From Planctomycetaceae bacterium (GTDB lineage Bacteria; Planctomycetota; Planctomycetia; Pirellulales; Pirellulaceae): DNA of 8,152 nucleotides. Every line of letters begins with the position of its first letter. Within the stretch, counting starts at the first letter, position 1. Positions 1 to 7,882 of the stretch are shown here, in pieces. Position numbers and translations under genes: made by a program. Below the pieces are notes generated by a model. It worked only from the letters and a program-made list of their open reading frames with translations, was not told the DNA's origin and ran no database searches. The stretch lies in contig DTSG01000470.1 of the NCBI GenBank assembly GCA_012965455.1, positions 1 through 8,152 of the forward strand, read 5' to 3'.

Positions 1-2678
1 AACGTTTCCATGGCCACATCCCAATATGACCCTTGCGCCCAGTCTATTTGCTCCATGAAGTAGTGAAGCTGAGTGCCAAATAAGAGTGCAGGTGTCGATG
101 AGGATCGAAGGACACCTGACAACAAGAAGTGTTCGCCGCCCTCGAGCGACGACGGTGAGGCACTCGCTAATGGAGTCGGTTCCGTCGCTGATGCGGGGGC
201 TAACGGAACCGGTAGGATGGATTCAGCTCTAAGTGGTTTAGGATCGTAGACGGGTAATTTCTCAAACCAAGTCGGATTGCCATTAGAATAAACGACGCTA
301 CTTGGCGTTTGTGAGTATTCGTCGCCAATCGCCATTTGAATAATGCCGGCGCCAGTTAACGGCGGAGACTTTGGTTCTTTCGGTTGACAAGGACCGATGA
401 GGTAAAGAGCGCGGGCCGCTCGTGTCAATGAGACATACAGGACACATAGACTCTCGTTAACATGCTCCGCTATTGTGCTCATGCAGGCGTCGCGATAGCG
501 ACTGGGCAGTAATTCTTGGATTTGGGTACTGCGGTACATAAAAACATCGGTGATCTCTTGGGTCTGTGGGTTTCGGGTCACCGCGTAGGTTGGCGCCCGA
601 GGAGCCAATGCCGATTCTAGCGTTGGCAAAATCACCGCGTCAAACTCCAACCCTTTGGATTGATGAATAGTCATAACCCTAACTCGAGAAGCTTCCGGGT
701 CACTAAACCGCTCATTTTCCACGGCTTCGATAAACTCGTCGAATCTAAAACTGAGTGAAAACGTAAATGCATCCGCAAATGCCAGCAAGTGTTCAAGTCG
801 TGTAAATTGAACTCTGTTGACGTGGGGTTCCAAGGTTAGTACAAGTTCGGTCAAAACCGAATGAAAACCGCTGGCCGCGATCCTACGCCGGAACTGTAGC
901 GATGAGGCGAACGCGATGTTACCGTCCGCGGACTCAGTCCCATAGCCAAACAGCTCAGCCAATGGCGAGTGGGATACGTGAAATTGAGCAACACTGTTTG
1001 CTGGATGTTCGATCAGCGTCAGCGCGGAGAGAATAAGTTGAACGGCGCTGTAGTTACTAAGTGGGTTACCCCCATCCTCGCTAGAAGCAATGCCACGGGC
1101 CGCCAATAAATGAATTAGCACAGCGATTGAGTCATTGGTACGAACTAGTATACCAATTTCCATTTCCCGGTTGGCTGCCAGCAACATTTCTGTTTTGTCT
1201 ACGGCAAGTGACAAACAAAAATCCAAACGTTCTCTTTTGTCATTTCCGACTTCTGAGTTAATATATTCAACATATCCGTCGTGCTCTAAAACGGGCGTTA
1301 AGGGTACAAAGTCTTGCTGCCAGCGCGCCAGTGTATCTGCATGAACGCTGGGATTCGGGTGTGCGTCAAGGTTTTTGAATATATCGTTTACAAACTCAAC
1401 AATGACCCTTGAGGAACGATAACTTTCCTCAAGAGTATCCGAGCAAATATCATTTAGGCTTGATTCTAACCTCTCAAATATCTCTCGCCGCCCGCCCCTC
1501 CAACCATAGATAGCTTGCTTCACGTCACCTACACAAAAAAACGAACTAGCGAGTTGTTGAGAAATTGAAAGCGCTAGGGGTTCGACAATATTCCACTGTG
1601 GAAGGGAAGTGTCCTGAAATTCGTCTAATAGCAAGTGAGCGATAGTCCCATCCATTCGAAACGCCGATTCAAAGTTGCGTCCACCACGTGCTAACAACCT
1701 CGGAACGTCGCTGAATTCTAGTCGATTGGTTTTCCGTTTTATCCGGTCTAATATGGCAGCGTATTTCGACAATACCGAAAAGGTCGCTTGTGTCTGGTTT
1801 TCAAGTTCGAGAATTTTCAAAGCAACTACATGGTTTGTCAAGGAACGATACGCGTCGACGAGTCTGTCCGGTAATGGTTTTCGAGAGAACGTACGGTCAC
1901 CAGCGAGTATTTTTTTAAACAGACCCCCCTTGAGCGCAATGTCCCAGTCATTTGCCCGAATCGCTACAAGGTCAGTAGTCATTGTTTTAAGAAATGGGGC
2001 ACAGTCGTCATTTGCCAGTTGATTAGTAATCGCCGCCACGGCAGCAGATATCTGCTCGTCACTCAACAGCTGCGTGGCAGATTCTCCTCGCAAGTCGCTG
2101 CTCCAAGCTGTTGCTGTAGTCTGGTAGAATGGTGAAATCAAACTATTGATAGTGTGTTCTAGGGAACGCAAAATACTGCGATTATATTTTCCCTTATTGA
2201 TGAATCGCATTAGCCTAGCTGACTCAGTAGCGCTTAATTGTCCCAGCAATTCTATAATCGCGCGGTGTTTCTGATCCGCCTGCTCTCCAGCAGTCGCGAT
2301 GGACCAATCAGCCCCAATTTCAAACTCATAGGCGTGATTTGTCAGAAGTTTGGCAAAATAGGCGTCCAAAGTGCTGACATTGATGCGGTGCAAGTTGCAG
2401 GATAAAAATGATAGAGCCTCACCAAAGCGTTCCGCACTGGTTTCGTCAATCTCAAGTTCGGAACTTAGTTTAATTGCTTCTGTCTCTGAGGTGGTCGCGG
2501 CAGCCAACCGTTGAAATATCCGTTCTAGGATTTCGCCGGCGGCTTTTCGAGTAAACGTAGTTGCTAAAAGCTCCTGCGGCGGTATGCTGTTTAAAATCAA
2601 TAGAATATATCTATTTGATAATTGAAAGGTTTTGCCAGTTCCCGCTGACGCACGCAACAAAACATTACTGAATGTCAT
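1..2678 (-). CDS. addA: AddA-like UvrD/RecB-family helicase-nuclease, C-terminus cut by the window edge
   Basis: ATP-dependent 3'-5' DNA helicase subunit of an AddAB-type complex that resects double-strand breaks for RecA-dependent repair in the cytoplasm. I translated the frame by hand from the ATG at 2678: 892 codons to position 3 without a stop. The superfamily 1A motifs appear in order: Walker A ASAGTGKT (residues 10-17), motif Ia TTFTRKAAGEI (about 40-50), STLDAYF, Walker B DEFQDTS (352-358), motif III GDVKQAIYGWRGG (384-396), motif IV SYRSS (419-423), motif V TIHQSKGLEFD (670-680) and motif VI YVSLTRA (748-754) with the arginine finger R753. GTQLH (868-872) followed by acidic and aromatic residues looks like the start of the RecB-like nuclease domain. 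Its catalytic Asp and Lys residues would lie beyond the left edge; relatives run to about 1100 residues, so 200 or more are missing. The start overlaps the addB stop as ATGA, suggesting translational coupling. All visible helicase motifs are intact. UvrD or PcrA is excluded by the large insertions and the adjacent addB-like gene. Confidence 0.93.
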   Translation of the reverse strand, partial: MTFSNVLLRASAGTGKTFQLSNRYILLILNSIPPQELLATTFTRKAAGEILERIFQRLAAATTSETEAIKLSSELEIDETSAERFGEALSFLSCNLHRINVSTLDAYFAKLLTNHAYEFEIGADWSIATAGEQADQKHRAIIELLGQLSATESARLMRFINKGKYNRSILRSLEHTINSLISPFYQTTATAWSSDLRGESATQLLSDEQISAAVAAITNQLANDDCAPFLKTMTTDLVAIRANDWDIALKGGLFKKILAGDRTFSRKPLPDRLVDAYRSLTNHVVALKILELENQTQATFSVLSKYAAILDRIKRKTNRLEFSDVPRLLARGGRNFESAFRMDGTIAHLLLDEFQDTSLPQWNIVEPLALSISQQLASSFFCVGDVKQAIYGWRGGRREIFERLESSLNDICSDTLEESYRSSRVIVEFVNDIFKNLDAHPNPSVHADTLARWQQDFVPLTPVLEHDGYVEYINSEVGNDKRERLDFCLSLAVDKTEMLLAANREMEIGILVRTNDSIAVLIHLLAARGIASSEDGGNPLSNYSAVQLILSALTLIEHPANSVAQFHVSHSPLAELFGYGTESADGNIAFASSLQFRRRIAASGFHSVLTELVLTLEPHVNRVQFTRLEHLLAFADAFTFSLSFRFDEFIEAVENERFSDPEASRVRVMTIHQSKGLEFDAVILPTLESALAPRAPTYAVTRNPQTQEITDVFMYRSTQIQELLPSRYRDACMSTIAEHVNESLCVLYVSLTRAARALYLIGPCQPKEPKSPPLTGAGIIQMAIGDEYSQTPSSVVYSNGNPTWFEKLPVYDPKPLRAESILPVPLAPASATEPTPLASASPSSLEGGEHFLLSGVLRSSSTPALLFGTQLHYFMEQIDWAQGSYWDVAMET

Positions 2679-2695
2679 TCGATTGGTTCCCCCTC
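2675..2695 (-). promoter_or_regulatory. addB/addA stop-start overlap (ATGA) with internal Shine-Dalgarno
   Basis: The addB stop TGA (2677-2675) and the addA start ATG (2678-2676) share the four bases ATGA. A purine-rich GAGGGGG lies at 2695-2689 inside the last codons of addB, 10 nt before the ATG. This fits translational coupling, which would keep two subunits of one complex in balance. It also fixes the addA start, because Walker A follows after only nine residues. Confidence 0.75.
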
Positions 2696-5476
2696 AATGA
2701 TCGCGCTAGGTTTGTCCAGGGCGGTGTCCCCTAGCAGGTAAGAGAAATCGCTAAAGAAGGTTGGCTTCATGTCGTTACGCAGTTCGAATTGGTTTCCATT
2801 GATGGCTTGCATCACATCTAAGGCAACTAGATCAGCGGTTTCCAACTGATCTAGGTCCCACTCGGCGAAATACTCGCCAATGGCATTCAGATCGTTGCAG
2901 ATATTGATGTAACCCAATCGAACGTTCGCGGACTCCGTAACGGATCTGGCAAGATGGCGGTACAGCGGAAGTTGCAGATCTTTCCAATATGGAACGTCCT
3001 TACAGTTGTGAATCTTCTCTGGGCGATGGCAGGTCTCGGAGGACTTATAGTCAAAAATGGACCAACACGAAGTCTCCGCATGATAGTCGATTCGATCAAT
3101 TCGCCCACGGACAATCAGGTTCGGGTGTTCCACGGAAATTGGCACTCCGGGGCTACAGTTGAACTCAGTTTCGATCATCTCCCATCCGTCGGCTATCCAC
3201 GCCGCTTGCCAACGCGAAAAAGCGCGGAGCCGATTGTTTAATTGTGAAATCTGAATCTGGATAACTCCATAAGAATATTCGCCGTAAATTCTGTCAGCTC
3301 GTGTCTGCAGCCGCGATTCTAAATATCCGTAAATAGCGTCACAATCGGTACTGCGACTCAAGTCAGACTGGCCAAAGTCGTGCAGGGAATCATGTAGTAA
3401 ATTACCAAACGCCAATGCGGATAGTTCACGCGAATCATCAGTTACAGCGCCAAGCTCCAAAATATGTTTAAGATAATATCGCGTTGGACAACTAAGGTAA
3501 TCTCTGAATTCCGTGACGGTAAATTCTGTCTTATCTACCTTGGTAAACTCTATATCTAGTACAGTTGCAGGGTCTGGAGCTACGGTGTATATGGGCGAAA
3601 GGGACGTCTCCTCGGAGTTAATATCTGAGAAATCACTTAGCCTTTCTGCTATTTGCTGTGCATCGCCAGTGAGCGCGATTCGACTAGGCCACAACGGCAT
3701 TCCCGCAGCGTCGGTTCTTTTACAGAAAAACGCCACCGTCTTACGACTATTGACCAAAAGAGCCGTCGTATAAGCGTCGCGGGCAAACCGCCTTGCATTG
3801 TCCACGAGCCCCAGCGACGTCCGCAGTGAGTTTGGAAGAAAAAGATCTGATGTAATGGAAGATGGTATCGTCCCCTCATTGAATCCAGTAACTAGAACAT
3901 TGGATTGTTCTCCCCAAACCACGTCAAGCCAACCGGTTATCACAACGCCCGTTGTAGGCTGAATTGTCTCGAATTGATTGCTGGCGAGTTCGAGTGTTAG
4001 ATTAATAAATTCGTTGACGTCGCAATCCGTCTGAAAGGAGTGGTCGGCATCTGCGAGTTGGGAAAGCGATTGTGAAATTGCTCGAGTCCCACAAAGTACG
4101 GCTGTGTATTGTGGGTTATGCTTTTCTACTAACTGCTGCCCATATACGACATTGAGCATCTCCAAAATCGCTGTGCACCAATGTGATAGCCGTGATGGTC
4201 CAGACGACAACGGCATTACCAATTCATCCAATGTCTGTAGAGCGACCGCGAGCTTTGCGAATTTACCCTCTAACCCACGTAGTCGTCCGGTTTGACTTGG
4301 TAGGTGCTTTTCGTGAAAATCATCGCTCATAGATATTAAATCACCGACGATACCAGAATCGCTTAGATATTGTTGAATGTCCGGCAAACGAATCAATGAC
4401 GAAAACGACTGATAACTATTTGTTTGAACAAAGTTGCCGAGAAGTCGCAATGTGGAAACGACAATATTGTCATGAAGCGGACGCCCTCTGAGTGAACTCA
4501 CAGGAGTAGACTGCCTGTCAAAGAGACGTAGAATGTATGGCTCGTCGTTGGTATCCGGACAGGCTATCACGAAGTCATGTTGGCTGTTTCCCATAGCCGA
4601 ATACTCAGCAACAACATTCGCACAGGCCAACGCTTGCGCATTTGGAGACTCCACCATGGTGAGCTGCTGCGCTGATATTTCAACCGGCTGCTCATGCCAT
4701 GCGTTTGTATTTAATGCACCATTGCCATGGAATCGGTTCAATTCACTTTCTGGAGCAAATGTGAGGACTGTCAAGTTGTCCGAAACGGCGTTTAGCATTC
4801 CTTGGATAGTTTGATTTATGTCGACACAACCGGCAACGATGACCTCCTTATCCGTGGAGCATTCAGATTGTTTTACAGCGATCATTCGCGCGGTCTGAAT
4901 GTCCCAAAATCCTAACCGGTCCACTTCATCGTGATAGGCCCGCTGTAGATCGGCGAGCTGCTGCCAACGCTTAACCTCGGCCGAATGTCCGGATCGCTGA
5001 CAATACTCAACAACAGATTGAAAATCCTGTAGATCGCCTGCCAATTCAGTATGCAATGTTGCCAGTGTTTCGCCGATTGCATGCCACGGCGCAAAGTTCT
5101 CCAAGTGCGGTGGTGCCGGAAAAACACGATCCAACGTCTGGTTGATAGCAGCCTTGCGAGCCACATCAGTCCAGAGTAGCGATTGCAACGATGACGAAGC
5201 AGTTGGTCGGGCGGTATATAAGTATTCCGGAAGGTGGCCGAGGGTTACAGCCGTTGGCGGAAAAAACAAAAGCTTGCTTGACTGGCAATGGTCAACCAGT
5301 CGCACTAAAAGTGATTTAACCGCCGTTGCTGCCGGTAATACAATAATCGTGCCACTCAAATCAAGACTGGCGTCGTTTGTATATTGCGATGTCAGCCAAT
5401 CGGTAAGCGACTCAATAGGTGGAGTATCCCAACCTAGATATACATGTTTTTGATTATTCAAGCCGCGGTGCGCCAT
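2675..5476 (-). CDS. addB: AddB-like PD-(D/E)XK nuclease subunit of an AddAB-type complex
   Basis: Partner nuclease of the AddA-like helicase in double-strand break processing; 933 residues, somewhat shorter than firmicute AddB (about 1160). The N-terminal two thirds resemble the inactive helicase-like part of AddB: I find no Walker A motif, but there is a conserved block with GFNEGTIP (531-538), LGLVDNARRFARD (555-567) and PLWPSR (594-599). The C-terminal nuclease domain starts at VTEFRDYLSCP (654-664). It has the active-site His in NLLHD (H695), GRIDRID (791-797), IFDYKSS with D809 and K811, and QLPLY (835-839), so the catalytic set looks complete. C663 matches the first cysteine of the AddB iron-sulfur staple, but I see no C-terminal cysteine cluster to complete it. 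The ATG at 5476 lies 11 nt after tsaE with only a weak ribosome binding site. The homology-like sequence (VYLGWDTPP) begins at about residue 12, so this start or one just downstream is plausible. The stop overlaps addA. Confidence 0.9.
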   Translation of the reverse strand: MAHRGLNNQKHVYLGWDTPPIESLTDWLTSQYTNDASLDLSGTIIVLPAATAVKSLLVRLVDHCQSSKLLFFPPTAVTLGHLPEYLYTARPTASSSLQSLLWTDVARKAAINQTLDRVFPAPPHLENFAPWHAIGETLATLHTELAGDLQDFQSVVEYCQRSGHSAEVKRWQQLADLQRAYHDEVDRLGFWDIQTARMIAVKQSECSTDKEVIVAGCVDINQTIQGMLNAVSDNLTVLTFAPESELNRFHGNGALNTNAWHEQPVEISAQQLTMVESPNAQALACANVVAEYSAMGNSQHDFVIACPDTNDEPYILRLFDRQSTPVSSLRGRPLHDNIVVSTLRLLGNFVQTNSYQSFSSLIRLPDIQQYLSDSGIVGDLISMSDDFHEKHLPSQTGRLRGLEGKFAKLAVALQTLDELVMPLSSGPSRLSHWCTAILEMLNVVYGQQLVEKHNPQYTAVLCGTRAISQSLSQLADADHSFQTDCDVNEFINLTLELASNQFETIQPTTGVVITGWLDVVWGEQSNVLVTGFNEGTIPSSITSDLFLPNSLRTSLGLVDNARRFARDAYTTALLVNSRKTVAFFCKRTDAAGMPLWPSRIALTGDAQQIAERLSDFSDINSEETSLSPIYTVAPDPATVLDIEFTKVDKTEFTVTEFRDYLSCPTRYYLKHILELGAVTDDSRELSALAFGNLLHDSLHDFGQSDLSRSTDCDAIYGYLESRLQTRADRIYGEYSYGVIQIQISQLNNRLRAFSRWQAAWIADGWEMIETEFNCSPGVPISVEHPNLIVRGRIDRIDYHAETSCWSIFDYKSSETCHRPEKIHNCKDVPYWKDLQLPLYRHLARSVTESANVRLGYINICNDLNAIGEYFAEWDLDQLETADLVALDVMQAINGNQFELRNDMKPTFFSDFSYLLGDTALDKPSAIIEGEPIE

Positions 5477-5487
5477 TATCCGATATG

Positions 5488-5961
5488 TTACTCATTAGAA
5501 ATTGAGTCCATCCACCTTTTTACCTTTTGTTCCAAAGTGTCAGTGGAGCTTACTACAAACAATCGAGAGTCGTGAGATTTAATATTGATCTGTATTGTAA
5601 TATATTCACGAGGTAAACAGTCAACCACACGATCCGCCCATTCAATAAACACATAGTGTTTCGATTGGTACATTTCTTCCGGACCCAACTGGGAGAACTC
5701 GTCGGAATCCGCTAGACGATAGGCGTCTAGGTGATATATCGATTGCGTGCCAACGTATTCATTACACAACACGAACGTGGGACTAGTAATTGAGTTCGCT
5801 GTTATTCCGCTAGCTAGCCCAACGCCCTGAACGAATGCAGTCTTTCCCGCACCGAGTGTTCCTAGCAGAGCGATTGTCGTTCCCTCAGGTATGCTTTTTA
5901 CGAACCGTTCGGCCAATTTATGCGTGTCCGCTAAACTTTGACTTAAATAGGTATGTTCCAT
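5488..5961 (-). CDS. tsaE: TsaE, ATPase of the tRNA t6A37 threonylcarbamoylation complex
   Basis: Small P-loop ATPase that works with TsaB and TsaD to transfer threonylcarbamoyl to A37 of ANN-decoding tRNAs; cytoplasmic and usually essential. At 157 residues it has the usual family length. Visible motifs are Walker A GTLGAGKT (34-41), the switch-like SPTFVL (60-65), HLDAYRL (77-83) and the Walker B-like FIEWADRV (105-112), all in the order expected for TsaE (formerly YjeE). The ATG at 5961 is preceded at close range by purine-rich GAGAAGA (5972-5966), a modest ribosome binding site. It starts 20 nt after thiL and ends 11 nt before addB, so it sits within a co-directional cluster. tsaB and tsaD are not in the window. 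Nothing looks damaged. Confidence 0.95.
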   Translation of the reverse strand: MEHTYLSQSLADTHKLAERFVKSIPEGTTIALLGTLGAGKTAFVQGVGLASGITANSITSPTFVLCNEYVGTQSIYHLDAYRLADSDEFSQLGPEEMYQSKHYVFIEWADRVVDCLPREYITIQINIKSHDSRLFVVSSTDTLEQKVKRWMDSISNE

Positions 5962-5981
5962 ATTATCTTCTCTTGGTGCTC

Positions 5982-6902
5982 TTAATGGGAATAACCACGA
6001 ATATCCAATGGCTTTGTTTCTCCGGATTCGGTCAACAACAGAAACTCCGGATTTTGGGTAACGTAGCCAATCTTCGTGATGGGAATAACGCCAGCGTTGT
6101 TCTCTAGATGCCCAGCGTACTCCGAAGACGCAGTAAATAGTAACTCAAAATCTTCACCATCGTAAAGCGCCGCCTCGACAGCCGTTTGGCCATTCACCAG
6201 ATGTTTAGACGTGGGAATATCGGACTCAATAAGTGTCGCCCCGTAATTACCGGCGGATAGGATACTATGCAAGTCTATCACTAGACCATCGGTAATATCC
6301 GTAACGCTATGTACATCCGCATTGTCTCCTAGGATTTGACCGAGCTCGACGCGAGGTTCAAATGTCAAGTGGTGCCCACGGCGACTACCACCGAGGGCAC
6401 CCGAAACAAAAATATGATCATTCGCGTCGGTTCCAAATCGAAATCGTAATTGTTCCTGTTTGGCTTGTCCCAGAACAGTCACGTTAATGGCCAGCGGGCC
6501 ATCATGTGAAATAAAATCGCCGCCGACAATTGAGCAATTATAGGAGTTAGAGATTGACAGCATTCCATCGTACAGTTGTTTGAGATCATTGAGCCTGAAT
6601 GACTTAGGGGCGACGATTGAAATAATAACGTACGTTGGTAACCCACACATAGCCGCAATATCGCTGATACTCGCCCCGACACATTTGCGACCTATCAAAT
6701 TCATGGGGGTTGACGCTATGTCAAAGTGAACCCGATCTACGAGGCAGTCGCTTGTTACGAGCTGTTTCATGCCGGACGGAGTAGCAAAAACCGCAGCATC
6801 ATCCCCAATGCCAGGATTGGTGCAAGTTTGCTCATCCAGAGTCGTTTTAAGCCAGTCTATGAATTTGCTTTCCATGTGGCCATTTAACACTTTTGCGGGC
6901 AC
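5982..6902 (-). CDS. thiL: Thiamine-monophosphate kinase ThiL
   Basis: Phosphorylates thiamine monophosphate with ATP to give thiamine diphosphate, the active cofactor; last step of thiamine synthesis, cytoplasmic. The 306 residues are close to the family norm (about 310-340). Family motifs of the PurM/ThiL fold are GIGDDAAV (31-38), TSDCLVDRVHFD (50-61), GRK followed by SDIAAM (71-73 and 80-85), GGD (127-129), VSGALGGS (166-173), DITDGL (202-207) and the C-terminal GEDFELLFT (249-257). These include the Asp residues that bind magnesium and nucleotide. The residues after GGD are FIS rather than the common TT or TN, a mild deviation. The start at 6902 is GTG with a GAGG 10 nt upstream. An in-frame ATG at 6875 (MESKFIDWL) lies where many ThiL proteins begin but lacks a visible ribosome binding site, so the first nine residues are uncertain. 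No other thiamine gene is present here. Confidence 0.95.
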   Translation of the reverse strand: MPAKVLNGHMESKFIDWLKTTLDEQTCTNPGIGDDAAVFATPSGMKQLVTSDCLVDRVHFDIASTPMNLIGRKCVGASISDIAAMCGLPTYVIISIVAPKSFRLNDLKQLYDGMLSISNSYNCSIVGGDFISHDGPLAINVTVLGQAKQEQLRFRFGTDANDHIFVSGALGGSRRGHHLTFEPRVELGQILGDNADVHSVTDITDGLVIDLHSILSAGNYGATLIESDIPTSKHLVNGQTAVEAALYDGEDFELLFTASSEYAGHLENNAGVIPITKIGYVTQNPEFLLLTESGETKPLDIRGYSH

Positions 6903-6912
6903 AATGAAAAGG

Positions 6913-6916
6913 CCTC
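6913..6916 (-). promoter_or_regulatory. Shine-Dalgarno supporting the GTG start of thiL
   Basis: GAGG on the minus strand lies 10 nt before the GTG at 6902. No comparable purine stretch precedes the alternative ATG at 6875. This tips the choice to GTG but is not decisive, because a four-base match is weak. Confidence 0.4.
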
Positions 6917-6918
6917 AA

Positions 6919-6937
6919 GCAAAACCCGTGGGTTTGC
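6919..6937 (-). other. Inverted repeat (possible RNA hairpin) between the protease gene and thiL
   Basis: On the minus strand GCAAACC and GGTTTTGC pair around a short loop: about 7 base pairs with one bulged base. It sits in the 62-nt gap after the protease stop and just upstream of the thiL ribosome binding site. There is no clean U-run directly after it; the next bases are TTGAGGCCTTTTC. A full Rho-independent terminator is therefore doubtful. It could be a weak attenuator, an mRNA 3' end stabiliser, or chance. Confidence 0.3.
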
Positions 6938-6964
6938 CCCCGCTGCAGTAGGTTCGAGAACGCT

Positions 6965-7882
6965 CTACTGCTGAAATAGTTCACCGTAAAGAAAATCCTC
7001 ATTACGATAAATATAGAAGGGCATCGGTTTCCTAGTTTGAAACATTTCCGTGTTGAGGACGTAGTTCAGATTTTCAAACGTAACGGTTTCCCATTTATGG
7101 AGGCCCAATAGAATATCGCCGGTTCTCAGACCCTCTTCTGTGGCGGGGCTGGCAGCTTTTACTGCGGTGATCTTCAGACCACCGCGATAGTTATTTTGTT
7201 TATTTACCGCCTTGAACTTAATCGGTTCGACACGAATTCCAATTTCCTCCCAAGCGCGAATGGATAGAACATCGTCTTTCGGCAAGATATCCTGCATCGA
7301 TAGATAGAGCACACGCGATGTTCCAGTTCGTTCAACGGTGACCTCGATCTTGTCGCCTCGTTGTGACTGCAGCAATTGCTGATATACAAACGCCGGCCAG
7401 CCAATAGCATCACCATTGACGTGTGTAATGACGTCATCTTTTTTCAATCCCGCGTTGCTGGCGAGACTGTTTCGACTGACGTCAGCGACAGTGACCCGTG
7501 GTGAACGCTCTTGAAAAGTTACGGCCAAGTTTAGTCCGACATCGATGCGTTGCTGGCTACGATTCATGAGAATTTCCTTGGCAACGGCCATCGCGCGATC
7601 CATGGGAATTGCAAACCCAATCGACTGCGCCCCGACTCGAACGGCTACGTTTACGCCAATCGCATCGCCCTGAATATTAATCAACGGCCCGCCTGAATTG
7701 CCGGGGTTAATACTCGCATCGGTTTGTATCAAATTTTCATAGAACTGGTTCGTATTCACCTCGACACGTCGATGCAGAGCACTGATGATTCCACGGGTAA
7801 TTGTGTCTGCATAACCATAAGCATTACCAATAGCAATGACCGTTTCCCCGAGCATCAAATCTGAGGATGTTGCCAACGTCAT
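6965..7882 (-). CDS. C-terminal fragment of the HtrA-like protease (Ser half plus two PDZ domains)
   Basis: A 305-codon frame from the ATG at 7882. Homology begins upstream of that ATG, at about IIPDTDFQV, so the ATG is an internal Met rather than a true start, and no ribosome binding site precedes it. It encodes LGETVIAIGNAYGYA (11-25), the Ser loop GNSGGPL with S63 (7696-7694), VGAQSIGFAIP, PDZ1 (about 112-197) and PDZ2 (about 212-300). PDZ2 includes RGGLKITAV and GDILLGLHKWETV. Without the His and Asp half it could not act as a protease; a free PDZ fragment is conceivable but unsupported. Confidence 0.7.
   Translation of the reverse strand: MTLATSSDLMLGETVIAIGNAYGYADTITRGIISALHRRVEVNTNQFYENLIQTDASINPGNSGGPLINIQGDAIGVNVAVRVGAQSIGFAIPMDRAMAVAKEILMNRSQQRIDVGLNLAVTFQERSPRVTVADVSRNSLASNAGLKKDDVITHVNGDAIGWPAFVYQQLLQSQRGDKIEVTVERTGTSRVLYLSMQDILPKDDVLSIRAWEEIGIRVEPIKFKAVNKQNNYRGGLKITAVKAASPATEEGLRTGDILLGLHKWETVTFENLNYVLNTEMFQTRKPMPFYIYRNEDFLYGELFQQ

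Noticed and set aside
1135..2022. Plus-strand open frames at 1135-1344 and 1675-2022
   Set aside because: They lie opposite the AddA-like frame, which carries all its helicase motifs through this stretch; their products match no family I recognise.
2954..5453. Several plus- and minus-strand open frames of 60-100 codons within 2887-5453
   Set aside because: All are in alternative frames of the AddB-like gene, which is continuous and motif-bearing. They look like shadows.
1..5476. AddAB-like pair as a novel anti-phage defence system
   Set aside because: The motifs, order and overlap match a housekeeping AddAB repair complex, and no defence, toxin or mobile genes lie nearby.
5835..6107. Plus-strand open frame across the tsaE-thiL junction
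   Set aside because: It overlaps the N-terminus of tsaE, including Walker A, and the C-terminus of thiL on the other strand; no family features.
6903..6964. Strong terminator or sigma70 promoter upstream of thiL
   Set aside because: The hairpin has no U-tract, and I find no convincing pair of -35 and -10 boxes in the 62-nt gap.
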